Shown: one piece after another, positions 1-11,167 of the stretch | Numbering within the stretch: the stretch's first letter is position 1 | Layout of the letters: the number at the start of each line of letters is the position of its first letter | From: Mycteria americana | Lineage: Eukaryota > Chordata > Aves > Ciconiiformes > Ciconiidae | Reading direction: 5' to 3' | Assembly: GCF_035582795.1 (NCBI RefSeq) | Contig: NC_134368.1 | Coordinates: 34,408,501-34,472,500 of the forward strand | DNA length: 64,000 nucleotides | The notes under the pieces: generated by a model | Database searches by the model: none | Seen by the model: only the letters and a program-made list of their open reading frames with translations | Told to the model about the DNA's origin: nothing | Position numbers and translations under genes: made by a program

Positions 1-358
1 GCTATTGTCTCATCCACATGATGTAGGTAGTTCTTTGCTAATTTATGGACCATAGGTAATCCAGACAAAATTGCCAAGAGTTTGTTAGTTTTCAAAAAGT
101 CACACTCCAACTTCCCTCTAGTTACTGGCTACCAAACAGTTCAGCAAGTTTGAAGGAGGCTGGTCCACTCCCAGCTTTAAAGCTTTGTCTCCTAAATCCA
201 AAGGTTAGAAAACAGAGGCTTGCTTGCCCTATCACAAAGTAGCTTCTTCCAATTCAGCGTCCTAGACCTCTGCAGATTCCCCATGCTGGTATGGCCATGG
301 AAGCAGGGGCAAGATCAAACAGCTCCACGAAGGGTTTGTTCCAAAGTTGCCTCCTTCC
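1..358 (-). other. FGF20: FGF20 3' UTR / downstream flank
   Basis: Sequence immediately 3' of the FGF20 stop codon on the minus strand. I see no AATAAA or ATTAAA on the minus strand here, so the transcript probably continues past the window edge. The plus-strand open frames here are antisense shadows of exon 3. Confidence 0.6.
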
Positions 359-604
359 TCAGCTGTATCCTAACACATCTTTGTACAGTTCTGGAACTCT
401 TTCAGGATCCACAGGCCGGGGCAAGAAATGTGTGAATTTCTGGTGTCTTTTGGACCTTGCCCCATCTCTGGGAGTACCGTCTTTGTTAAGTGCTACGAAG
501 TATCGCCGCCCCGAATCTCCATGTTTGTACACATTGGATGAGTAAGTGTTGTACCAGTTTTCCTCAAACTGTTCCCTGAAGATGCATTCAGAAGTTAGTT
601 TCTC
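359..604 (-). CDS. FGF20: FGF20 coding exon 3 with stop codon
   Basis: Encodes residues 135-215 and ends with TGA at 361-359. The acceptor is CTGTAG|GAGAAA. It contains [19 protein letters not shown], the heparin-binding basic segment [16 protein letters not shown], and the C-terminal [17 protein letters not shown]. The human C-terminus differs in the last few residues. This is the exon that most clearly separates FGF20 from its paralogues. Confidence 0.97.
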   Translation of the reverse strand, partial: EKLTSECIFREQFEENWYNTYSSNVYKHGDSGRRYFVALNKDGTPRDGARSKRHQKFTHFLPRPVDPERVPELYKDVLGYS

Positions 605-3600
605 CTACAGAAAGAAGCAGTGAAGAAAAATAAGTCAAGCTATCGCTAGACATCTGAACACACATTAAAAAAAAAGTGATAAAAATAAACAAAATGTTTT
701 AGGCTTTGTGCTGCCTTACTGTTCATTTAACTGTTAACAAATCAAACCCAAGAAGAGTATGTAGATCTGACGCTGAGTTTGGAAGCCTAATTTATCCTTG
801 ATTCTTTTGAAAACTAGAGCTGTACATATACAATTTTGGATTTAAACATGAGTTAGATAACTCTCTCTCTAAGGTGGCATTACTCATTTATGTTTTAACT
901 AAAATTCAGCTGACCTACAGGAACTATATTATGTAGAGTTCTGTCTTAGGGTATCCACCATTCTAGAAATGAGATTTGGTGGAGGGACACAGGTAAAATG
1001 TAACAGATGAGGAAGGTATTTCCATGTGTTCTTTGCGGTATGCATCACTTCTCACATTTTTCAAAGATTAAATTTTACAGGCATGTTGAAGTTATCCAAC
1101 AGATACAGATTAACTGTAATGAGTACAAGTTTATTTTCATTCTTAAATGCAAGCATTCAAGCATCAGGATCTACAGGTATTGCCAGTAGTCTTGCACCAC
1201 TCAGATTTTTCAAATAACAGTGGTACCTAACTGTGACATATGGTACTATCCTTTTTTTTCTATCTACTATCCAAGAAAGAATGCTTTTATGTTAAAAGCT
1301 GGTACATGGAAGTACCGCGTCCTGATTTGTAAAGCAGCATTAGGCTATACATAAAGTAAGGCAGGGTACTATATTAGTTGTTGTTTATTTGTTCCATAAC
1401 TATCCTTTTAACTTTTTTTCCAATTGCATTTAATGTTTTTGATAATACAGTGTATACTATGATACATTTGCAGTATTGATAAAAATAAAGTTAGATACTA
1501 GGCAACTTAAATGCTTTTTTAATAGATAGTTTAATTTAGCTGGTTTTGTCATAATTTGAGAGGACTATTTCTTTTCAGTTCTCTTCATCTAGGACAGAGA
1601 AACTTTTCCCATCAAATCTTTAGTATCCAAGGCTATAGCGTATACTTTAAGAATATATTATACATTTCAACAGGAAAAGATGTTAGTGTTTTGAAAGCTA
1701 AGACTACCTCAGCTAGCAACTTGAGGGGTTTGCATAGTGCTAAGAAGTGAATCAAAACCTCAAAATGGATGAGCTGACATGAAAGTGGTACTTACAGAGC
1801 CATAGAGTTCTCCCTTCTCATTCATTCCAAGGTAAAGGCCACTGTCCACACCTCTAATACTGACCAGTCCCACTGCCACACTGATGAATTCAAGGATACC
1901 TGAACATATATCCAAACAAAGAAGAAAAAAAAAAGAGAGATTGCTTTAACTCAACTTGTAACAAAAACCAATAAAAACATCCAAAATGTAGTTGAAAGCA
2001 AGTGGAAAATGTACATATTATAATAAATGTGGTCTACTTTTTTTCCTGAAATTTCAAATATTGCATGGAAACGTATACAACATTCACAGGAAAGCAGCTT
2101 GAGAAGTCTCATCTAGGAACAAGAATCCTACACCATTTAAGAAACTTTTTTTTTTTTTAATGTTGAATATGAAAGGATTTTATTCAGTGCTGAGGCTAAA
2201 GCCTTCAGTACTATGCAGTTGCAATCTATAATGATTATACACTATTTGCTAAACTGCCTATTCAAACATTGGAAGATAGGTTTGAATTACCTGAAAATAT
2301 ACTTTACTTTCTCTATAGCATTATCTTAAAAAAACACATCCATTATTAGATCATTTGAATGGAAATCAAAGTACAGATGGGAATTTTATATAACAGAATC
2401 TAGCCACAGAAAAAAAAAAAGTATTTGCCAGACATCTTATCTAGCATATGGGCCCACACCTCTTGACACAACTTGCTATCTTCAGTGCAGGCTTTTTATG
2501 TGCATGAAATATGTTGCTTATTTGCTATGTTTGGATTATAGCATTATTTATATTACATTTGCCCAAAAATGTAATATATATTAATAATATAAAGTATTCA
2601 AGAGATGAGGCACTATTTGAAGCCTGCAGTTTGGCAAGGGTATGCCAACATATTTAACCAATTGATATGCAGAGATTACAGTACATATAAAACATGAAAG
2701 AAAGGGAATGTGTGAACTGGCTTTTTGGAAGTTGTTAACAATGTAAACAAAGCCTCAAAAAGAAGTTGTTCTAGAATCATACCTAAGATTTTGCTGTGCA
2801 GCAGCAAAATCACAAAACATTGAAAAAAAAATCTGAATCTAAGGTAAGTGGTTTTAAATAGTGCATTTGATTTTGATTATGACGTTTTGTCTATTTGCTG
2901 TATTTACGATCACTCTTTTTTCATTCAGGACCATTTTTCACTCTCAGACAGATGGACTGTCTGGACTATACAATAATTAAAAATGTTTCGAATTTTAATT
3001 GAGCTTTGGCAGGTTTCTTATTTATATTACCAAGCAGCAAAGAAAATAAATCCTTTACAAAGACTAAGCATTAAAAACTCTATTGCATGTAAATCATCCT
3101 AGTTTTCCAGTTCCTAAAGCACAAAGTCCCATAAAAAGAGGTGGAGGTATTTTGTCTTTCTGGTATCATTTTCAAAGTCACCCTTTTTCAAAACTATAAT
3201 AAGCAGGTGATTCAGCCCACAAAGCAACCACATCAGACAAACCTGCCGAGAATAGTGGTAGAATAAAGGAAGAACATTTCTAAAAAGCCCAGTAAATGTT
3301 TGATCTGGGGCTAACATTTTTTCTTTTAAAGCAAAGATTTATTTCATGTTTACACGCTGTAGGAAATCTTCCTTCTGAGAAGAACTGTCTGTTTGACTAC
3401 TGCTCTTTTACTTCTGAAAACATCCATGTGTTATAAAAGCAATTAAGAGCCATTCCAGCAGATTGTTTTGACTATGGGGAGGATGATAGGAAACTCTTTA
3501 ATCACCTTTTTACGACCGCTAAACCAGTACACACAAACACTCACATGTAGCTGACAATGGCAGGTTTGTTCAGATGTCCAGTTCCTACAACTACTATTTA

Positions 3601-4537
3601 GGATTTACGCTTATATCACAGGAAACGTTTCCATTTTGGGGTTGTCTTCACCTCCTTTTGGTTTACTGACAGAGAAAGTACTGGGAAGCATTTTAAGTAT
3701 TTGAGCAAAGAGGCATTTTAGGCCCCTCTGCTTCAACTTTCTGTCCTGTGCAACAAAGCAGCCTAACGCAGCCTGAGGGTCAGCACGCCCGAGCCCACGA
3801 TCTGCATTATATTCTACAAAGACTCGAGAAGCTCCGATACAGACAGGGAATACACGAAGACTCTGCCTGACTTCTGACCTTTCCCACTAGACCTGCAGGC
3901 GTCTGCATGGGCTTACAGACATCCAGCACAGGCTGAGCAAGGCGTACGCGCCTGTCTCTTGGCTTGCCTGGGATACGCAGCCCTCCTCCACGCCCTTGCC
4001 CTGGTGCAGCCCCCAGGGTTTAATGCTGAAGGGGGAAGCTCATCCACCTGCCCCAGCGCTCCTGGCATCGCGCCTCCCTCCCAGGAGTACGACTGCTCAC
4101 GCACAGGTACACACGCGTGCCCTTACAGACACACATGCACGTAACACGGACACGCACACCCCACACCCCCCCCAAACACACGCGCGAGGTGCACAGGCAG
4201 CACACGCACACGCCCGCGGGCCGTGCCGCAGCCGCCTACCGAAGAGGCTGTGGTCCTGGCGGGTGCCGCGCACGCTGCCGTCGGGCAGGATCTGCAGGTG
4301 GAAGCCGGTGCGGCAGTACAGCTGCCGCCGCCGCAGGATGCCCTGCAAGTGCGCCAGGTCCGCCGCCGCCGCCGCCGCCGCCGCGCCGCCGCCGCCCGCC
4401 CGCTCCGCCGGGGCCCGGCGGTCCCCCAGCAGCGCCGGGCGCTCCCCGGCGGGCGGCAGCAGGAAGTGGGCGCCCACCGGCTGCCCCAGGCCGTCCAGGC
4501 CGCCCAGGAAGCCCCCCACCTCGGCCAGCGGAGCCAT
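359..4537 (-). CDS. FGF20: Fibroblast growth factor 20, complete 3-exon coding region
   Basis: Secreted growth factor of the FGF9/16/20 subfamily, which signals through FGF receptors with heparan sulfate. In birds it is required in feather and scale placodes (the scaleless chicken carries an FGF20 nonsense mutation). Coding exons on the minus strand are 4537-4240, 1899-1796 and 604-359, giving 215 residues (human protein 211). Exon lengths of 298, 104 and 246 nt keep the frame, with a phase-1 then a phase-0 junction, as in FGF9. The protein begins [18 protein letters not shown], has the subfamily beta-trefoil core ([57 protein letters not shown]) and ends [21 protein letters not shown] and the [10 protein letters not shown] segment favour FGF20 over FGF9 or FGF16. 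There is no cleavable N-terminal signal, as expected: this subfamily is secreted through uncleaved internal hydrophobic segments. The frame is intact. An eight-alanine tract in exon 1 is unusual. Confidence 0.97.
605..1795 (-). other. FGF20: FGF20 intron 2
   Basis: 1,191 nt between exons 2 and 3, with GT and AG ends on the minus strand. It is AT-rich. I recognise no repeat or gene in it. Confidence 0.9.
1796..1899 (-). CDS. FGF20: FGF20 coding exon 2
   Basis: 104 nt, the same length as FGF9 exon 2. It completes Gly100 and encodes residues 101-134, from [16 protein letters not shown] to [10 protein letters not shown]. The acceptor on the minus strand is TTCAG|GTATCC and the donor is TCT|GTAAGT, a consensus site. 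The core beta strands and the [11 protein letters not shown] turn are intact. Confidence 0.97.
1900..4239 (-). other. FGF20: FGF20 intron 1
   Basis: 2,340 nt. Most is AT-rich unique sequence. The 5' end of the intron (about 4105-4215 here) is a degenerate CA/CACG-rich stretch, a likely decayed microsatellite at the edge of the CpG island. Confidence 0.9.
4240..4537 (-). CDS. FGF20: FGF20 coding exon 1
   Basis: Encodes residues 1-99 plus the first base of Gly100. The start ATG is at 4537-4535; MAPLAEV matches the known family start. The open frame continues upstream only without an ATG, so this start is preferred. The donor reads TTCG|GTAGGC on the minus strand. Residues 48-59 are four Gly then eight Ala, followed by the conserved [19 protein letters not shown]. 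Confidence 0.96.
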
Positions 4538-4646
4538 GGGGGCGCGGGGCGAGCGGGCTAGGGCGCGGCGGCGGAGAGCGGCTGCCGGCCTCTCCCGGCG
4601 GGCATGTGGGGGTGCGCGGCGGGGCCCCAAGCATGGGGGGCCGGCA

Positions 4647-4696
4647 GAGCCGAGCCGTGCTGAGCCGAGCCGAGCCGAGCCGAGCCGAGCCGTGCC
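4647..4696. repeat. GAGCC pentanucleotide tandem repeat in the predicted FGF20 5' UTR
   Basis: About ten copies of a GAGCC-like unit, with six perfect consecutive copies at 4662-4691 and interrupted copies on either side. It lies between the candidate TATA box and the FGF20 start codon, so it would be transcribed as GGCTC repeats. Confidence 0.85.
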
Positions 4697-4722
4697 GGTG
4701 TGAGCCAGGCGGCGGGGTGGTG

Positions 4723-4728
4723 TTTATA
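4723..4728 (-). promoter_or_regulatory. FGF20: Candidate FGF20 TATA box
   Basis: TATAAA on the minus strand, 186-191 nt upstream of the ATG. If it is used, transcription would start near 4697 and give a 5' UTR of about 160 nt. An alternating TA tract lies just upstream (4738-4754) and could serve the same role or be a microsatellite. An octamer-like ATGCTAAT/ATTAGCAT lies at 4772-4779. Confidence 0.5.
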
Positions 4729-4737
4729 CGCCCCGCG

Positions 4738-4754
4738 TGTATATATATATATAC
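4738..4754. repeat. TA dinucleotide tract
   Basis: Alternating TA run of about 15 bases within a GC-rich region, next to the candidate TATA box. Confidence 0.8.
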
Positions 4755-4988
4755 GGCGGTCCCCCTGACATATGCTAATGAAGCCCTCTGCGGGGAGGCT
4801 GCGTTTGAAATTGTAAACCGGCTCCCCCTCTCCTCGCACCTTCCTCTGATCTGAGATGACGGCGGGGAGGGAGCTCCTGGCGCGCCTCCTGCGCCCCGCC
4901 GCACGCAGGCAGTCACCCACGGGCGCGCACACGCGCGGCGGGGGCGGGGGGGGCAGCCCCTGCGCGGAGCGGAGCGGAGCGGGCAGCG

Positions 4989-5016
4989 GGGCCCGGGCCC
5001 GGGCCCGGGCCCGGGC
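4989..5016. repeat. GGGCCC hexanucleotide tandem repeat
   Basis: Four perfect copies of GGGCCC plus a partial fifth copy. The unit is self-complementary. A short GGAGC repeat lies just before it (about 4965-4981). Confidence 0.85.
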
Positions 5017-5039
5017 GGGAGCTGCCGGAGCGCTACGTG

Positions 5040-8000
5040 GACAGGTGCAAGGAGAGGCAGGAGGGAAGAAGGAGAAAGGGCGTTACCTGAGGGTTAGACC
5101 TGCCCAGACACACATGAAAGAAACAGACCAAAGATCTGACAGTTTTACTCCCTGTTTCTAAAACGCTAATAAAATGTACATGCATTACCCTTTCCTTTTA
5201 TTGCTTCAGCTACAAGGAGGGGAATTTCTAAAGAAATTGGCATCGTCAGGGAGGTGTTTTCCCCTCTGCAAATTCTCCCTCGCATTTAATTTATCATTAA
5301 TGTCACATGAAACTGATCTATAGCATTTGGGTATCAACACAACGTCTTAAAAACATAAATGGGCAGGCCAGTGGTTTGGGACAAATATTTTCAAAACCTG
5401 CAGAGATGAAGAAAGAAAGACTGCGAGATGGCTCATCTAATCCACTTTCTTTGGGGTTTTGTATTGAGCCCATAACCAGAGTCTGTGAGCACCACAAATT
5501 AGCAATAATATCATCTACTGAAAGATCCCTGTTGTCTTTCTACAGTGTTTTGAATCAATTTAGGACTTTGCCGTCCTGTTCCAGATGAGCATATGCATTG
5601 TTTTCATCCCCAAAGTAGAACGGTTCACACATGCAAATGTATTGGTGGCACACACGTTCATTATCAGCAATGGTAAAACAACGGTGTATGACAACTAAGA
5701 GCTTGACTTTTGCCTTCTTTGCTGCTTTTTCTGTAATGTCTAATGAACTTTAGGGGCTCAAACCACATGACCCATCTTAGCGTTCAAGATATGCAATACA
5801 GTTCCTTGCCAATGTTAAACACAGTGTTAGAGTATAAAATGCAAAGATCTCTCATAGTTAATTCCTTCAAAAGTTTGAGAGAATCGCTTGGCGGTTTAAG
5901 GTTTCATTTAAACAAAAAAGTTGCAGAGAATCATGAAAGAGTAGTTCTCCCGTCTTGCTCCGTGGTCTTTTCAGTCACAGTCTAAACCTGAGAGATCAAA
6001 TAGATTTGACTGCTTAGCTTTATTTGCTATGGAGAGTATAGGGCTAATTAATTGGCAGGTGCTTTAAAGCAGGTAATGCTACACCTTTTCATCATTGCAG
6101 TCCTAAGTACTGCCCCTGTGTGCACCTGAATTATAAAAAGGCTGCTTTAAAGCAAGTGATTTACTGTGGAGGGATTTAAAACTGAAAAAACTAACGCTAA
6201 ATACAATGATCAGATAAATCACCTCAGAGGAGAGCACAGGCGGACCTGCTCTGAAGGCAGTTACAGATAGATGTTATATTATTTTACCCTTCAGATAACA
6301 GGAGCCTGTCATGTGGTGGGACCCAAAAATCCACCATAATTGAGATTTCAAAGCACATCTGTGTAAACATTATCACATCAGTGTAAAACATCAACCAATG
6401 AGCTTTCTCTTTGAACCAAATCTACTTAATTGCAGTGCTAAATCAAAGAAATAGATCAAAGTTGAATAATCTATATGGCACCTATTTCTCAAGTAGCCTG
6501 TACGCTGATTACTCAAATATACCTAAAACGTTTGAAACACGCATCAAGTATTTTTATTGACATGACTGGCAGGTCAGGATCAAACTGCTCGTCACAGCTG
6601 CTAAGTGCAGGACACACACTAGGCTGGCACAGCTGAACGGAGGAGGTATATTCTTCTAAGCCTAAAGATGCTCCAGTACAGGTAACGTTGCCAGGTCCAA
6701 GCAGTACTCTCCGAGTCCTGCAAACAGTAGAGGGCTCTTCTGGTTAGATGGCACTACTGTCCCCGGTAGAGAAGGTTTTATAAAAAAAAAGTCCTCAGCC
6801 ATCACACACTGGAAGACCCTTATGGCTAAATCTTTCCTGTTATATAATGGAAACATTTAAAGTAGAGTGGAATATATAATGTCGATCTTTTCCGAGTGGA
6901 GTCTTTAATGTCTGGGCACTAAACCGGTTATGCTGTTTTATAAAGTACCAGAAAAGAAACAAAAAGATAAGAACTTTTTTGGTGTTTGCACTAGTCATGT
7001 GACAGGAAAAGATAACACTAAAGATTTTTTTTTGCACCTTCTGAGACTATACCATGGGAAGTTAAATAATTTTGAAGAGTGTTTTTACAAGAGTACATAA
7101 TTCAACTTAAAGTATACAGTACAATCTAATCAACTCTACGTATACTTCCTAGAGACTGCACTTTCAGTGTCGTTGAACAAATACATATGTGGTCAAGTTT
7201 TTATTTCCATAGCAAGCAGTTAGGGTTTCTATAGACAATATAATTACTGTATATTTCCTAAGAATAGCATATTGTCATAGGCAAAACCTGGTGGCTACCA
7301 AGGGAGTGGGGAAAGCAATGGACTGAAATCTTTGATAGATAGTCTCTCTCTATATATATGTGTCTACAGAGAGACAGATAGATCTATATATCTATCAAGT
7401 TGGTTAAAAAAAAGTTGTTAGCTGTAAAACTTTAGGTCCTGCAATTTATTGCACCTTTATTAATTTTAGAACTCTCTTACAACAGTGCTGTGCCAGCCAT
7501 AAAATTTTAATGGTATAATAAAATATTGGCTAGGAGAATGAAGGGGGGATTCATGAATACATGAGAAAGCAAACACAGGGTGGAACAAAAAACCACCGAG
7601 TAGAACATAAAGGAGTATGTCCTGCTGGAGATACCTGTGTATCATGGTCATTTCCAGATTCTTCCTAGCTTTGGACAAGAAAACATGGTTGGCTGCTTTC
7701 AACAAGACAAGCAGAACATGCAGAAGTTACAGTGAGAGCCTTTCAGAGCACTGCAAGTCTGAGTAAAATAAGGTGTATTCTTGTGTAGGATTTACTAAGA
7801 AGAACAGAACAGAATAATTTTCAAGGCTCCATGTACAAATCAGGTCGTAGTCTGATGATCTAAAGCCTTTTAAATGCAATATATACAGACTTTAAAAGCA
7901 TTCAGAACTTTTTCTTCTGAACTGATACAGTTACAGGTATGTATGCATGTATACTTACATGTATATATAAATATATCTACCTATTTACAAAAACTCAGAC

Positions 8001-10840
8001 GAGGGAAAAGTAATGCTGAAAAAAATTAGTTTCCTATGGAAAGGAAGTCTGACATTTCTTGCACCTTCTTTTTTTTGTTTTATTGCTTTAAATGAAGACA
8101 GAAATTCATAGGGCTTTTGAAGATTCATGATTTTATTGTCCATGTTTTTGTGGATACACATGCATAACTCCTGTATAAGCAGAATGGGACAGAGAAGCTA
8201 GGTAGTGAGCACACGTTTACATCCAGTTACATCCAGTGAGAATGGACCTTTTCCACATATATCAACATTCAAATGCCTCATTTGGCAGCTTTTATATTAG
8301 TTCTGTAAGTGGATCATTGGATAAAAACGCCTTGATGTATTTAAATGACATGGTTTCTGAATCTGCACACATAAGATGTGCGGACAGCTTACGGTTTTTG
8401 ACGTGCTGCACAAATAAATTGTGCTCTTGTTCCTAAGCGAACACCTCACCAGGAAAGTTCTGACTAACATACCCAGGTGTAAGTAGTTACAGATGTGTAT
8501 TGGATTCGTTGAAGTAAAAAACAGATTAGCCTAAAGGTGTTATTGAAAAGTCATTAAAATGTGGCTAACCAATGTCAGGGAAACAATGTGAAGAGGGAGA
8601 TAACTCATGGTTCATGTCTACAGTTTAGGTGACTGATGAGTCATCCAGCAAACAGGTTTACTTTGGGACACTACATTGACCAAAAGTGATTTCTTTTCCA
8701 ATCAAATGGAAAAACTAGACTATTTTAAAAAGGGAATTATATTGGTGAATGTTGTCTCCTAATGAGGCAGCCAGAACTGAAAAGATCCAAGAGCCACATT
8801 CTACAAAATTTTCCAGACTGGATATTTTCCAGTCATGTAACTGCAGGAGAAATACTTGAGTTTCAGTCATGCTAAGCATCTGAAACTATTATTGTCTTGA
8901 CACCTAAATATTGGCCTTTGTATTGGCCTTTTATCATTTAGTACAGAGGTGTAGCTCAGATTCGGAGACAAGACTTCTGCTTGGGAAACACATATAACAT
9001 AAATAAAGCAGTAGACATTTAAAAATTGGCAAAAAAATGTTAGTTTTTAACAGATGGGAATAATGAAGTCAAGGGAATTACTTGAGGGGTGAATTGGCTT
9101 ATGGTAGTCTCAAATATTGAAAGAAATGCAGTAACTCTCTCGTTCGCTCCAGATACCTGCCTTTCCAGACGTAGCCCTGAGGTAATTCAACCTTGGCCAT
9201 GCTTACAGTTGTATGGTCTGTCGGATTGTCGGTTGATAAACATGGCCACAGTTCTCCCTTGACACAATATCATAACTACTGAAATGTTTCTTAGAAATTG
9301 AAAATGCATGAGAGTGTCTTAAATCTATTAAAATGAGTTATAGTTTGTATATTTTCTGAAACCTTGTTCATAATAATATACAAAGCCATCAAAGATTTAA
9401 GAAAAGAAAGAAGTAAAACTTGGGAAGAACGTATTTATATAAAGAAGAAAAAGACTGAGGCTGCACCTGACCATTGCAAAAAATACTATAAGGTGTGCTG
9501 TGACTTGAAATGGTTGTGTGCAGCTTGTGAAGCTTCAAGGTAACGTAGGTGGCGACACAGGTTACAACCACGAAGAATGCCATAACATGAAATGCCTGAC
9601 AAGGCCTATCGCCCATCAGCACCAGGTAGGGACAAAAGAACATGCTCATCTTTAACAAGTGGTCTTTAACTAGTGCTTGGTTATGCCAAGGAGGCTACCT
9701 GCAGCCAAGAATATTTATCAGAGGAGAGGCTGTTGACATGGCAGGTGTCTGTGGTTTCCTGATGAGAAGGCCTCATAACACAAGAGTATAAAAGGGCAGG
9801 AGATACCATAGTCTGGGGTCACTTTGAAATGAAAGGAACAGCCAATATGCTTGAAATAGGGGTCAGGAGAATCCCTCTTTTCTGAGAACCTGAGGTGCAG
9901 AGAGAGGTATTGGAGGGAGAAGTCAGATGGACCTGGGGAAGGCAGAAGTTTTCAGCTGACTGGTATTTAGGGAATTAAGTATTTAAATTGGGTCCCAATG
10001 CAGTAAGCAACCAAACAGAAGGAACGTTATCTAGATCAGTCTAAGAATGGTAAAGGACAGCATTACCCTCTGTTGGTAAGTTGCTTAGCTCCCTGTTTCA
10101 CATTTTATTTCTAAAAACTGTTCCTTGGGGGACTAAGTGCCACCTAAGGACACTTTACCACACAGTTCCAACAATTATGGAATAGTCTGCCAGACTATTT
10201 GTCAGCTTTCAATACATTTTAAAATCAAAGATTTAATATGCCAAATGTTAGTATCACAAGCAATGCTGTTTAATTTCAGTTTATCTGAAACAATCCTCAT
10301 GCTTTTAGTTTCAGCTGTGTATTGGGTATGCACCAAGAGTTTTCAAGGCTTTGGAAACGGGCTGGGACATAACTAGGTTTTACAGGACGGATGCAGTTGC
10401 AGCAATCTTCATTCTAATAAGGGTACCTAGGATCACTGGATGCTTTTAATAAAGCCTTGGCAGTAAACCAGTGAATAATCTTGATGCTGCAGCCGCCTCC
10501 AGCCTCAGGGTTACGAGGCAAACAAAGTATGGTTGGAAGCTCTTCTTTCCCCTGACGTAGGGCTTCCAGGTTTCTGCAAAGACATACTGCTGGGGGTATG
10601 GACACACTCCCTTGGGAGCAAGGCTACAAAACACAGGGTTAGGCTCTGGAGCACGTTACCGAGCATACAGGGCACACGCTCTGCATGCCAAACTGCAGCG
10701 AGGCCCACGCACAAGCTGTGTCCCCAGTCACGGCAGTTTCCACGCATCACCCTCCCTAGGCTCTTTGCCTTAAACTGCCCGCGTTCAGGTCCGTGGCCCG
10801 TTAGACCACATTTGGACCATCCACCTCGCATCTCCGCTAA
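5040..10840. other. Intergenic region between FGF20 and MICU3
   Basis: About 5.8 kb separating the two divergent CpG islands. I see no coding exon with good splice sites or recognisable protein similarity. The short open frames are what AT-rich DNA gives by chance. It may contain FGF20 enhancers, but I cannot judge conservation from one sequence. A GATA/TCTA-rich stretch with imperfect inverted repeats lies at about 7336-7400, and a TATA-bearing LTR-like segment at about 9680-10060. Confidence 0.7.
9680..10060 (+). mobile_element. Possible degraded LTR segment with TATA box
   Basis: Denser, non-AT-rich segment with a good TATA box (TATAAAAGG at 9787-9795) followed by purine-rich sequence typical of an LTR R/U5 region. 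I could not find terminal TG/CA ends with a target-site duplication, so this is tentative. A unique promoter-like sequence is the alternative. Confidence 0.3.
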
Positions 10841-11100
10841 CTTGGCTGCAGCCCGCCGCAGGCAGAGAACGTCCCGCTGCCTGCTGCTGCCTCTCCCGAG
10901 AGCCGGGCGCGCCCCACGGACACCCCTGCGGGGGCACCGGCTGCCGCATCCACGGCGGCAGCCGGTGCCTCCCGCCTCGCCGGTGGGCTGCGAGGGAGGG
11001 GGGGGAGGCCGCTGGCCCGCTGCACAGCCGCGGGCAGGCCGGCGGTCGCGGCGGGGCGGGGACTGGAGGGGGCCTCTCGCTTCCCCACCCCTTCCTCGCT

Positions 11101-11110
11101 TCTCGCGAGG
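11101..11110 (+). promoter_or_regulatory. MICU3: BANP-type TCTCGCGAGA motif, 9 of 10 bases
   Basis: TCTCGCGAGG, 58 nt upstream of the MICU3 start codon, differs from the palindromic CpG-island element TCTCGCGAGA only at the last base. That element is bound by BANP and is found in promoters of broadly expressed genes. Binding here is inferred. Confidence 0.45.
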
Positions 11111-11167
11111 CTTCTGCCGGCACCCCCGGGGGCTGCGTCCGCCTGTCGCTGGGGCGGAGCGGCGGCC

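Larger units (their letters stand above)
4200..5040. promoter_or_regulatory. FGF20: CpG island over FGF20 exon 1 and promoter
   Basis: Dense CG dinucleotides and very high GC content from exon 1 through the upstream flank, in sharp contrast to the AT-rich sequence on both sides. An AT-rich break at about 4723-4830 holds the TATA-like elements. It contains GAGCC and GGGCCC tandem repeats. Long open frames here on both strands are composition artefacts. Confidence 0.85.

Noticed and set aside
4538-4630. In-frame N-terminal extension of FGF20
   Set aside because: The frame is open upstream, but it contains no ATG; the conserved MAPLAEV start is at 4537.
3996-4932. Long overlapping open frames on both strands around FGF20 exon 1 (up to 245 residues)
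   Set aside because: They lie in a CpG island, are Arg/Pro/Ala/Gly-rich, and are antisense or out of frame to exon 1. Only the frame starting at 4537 matches a known protein.
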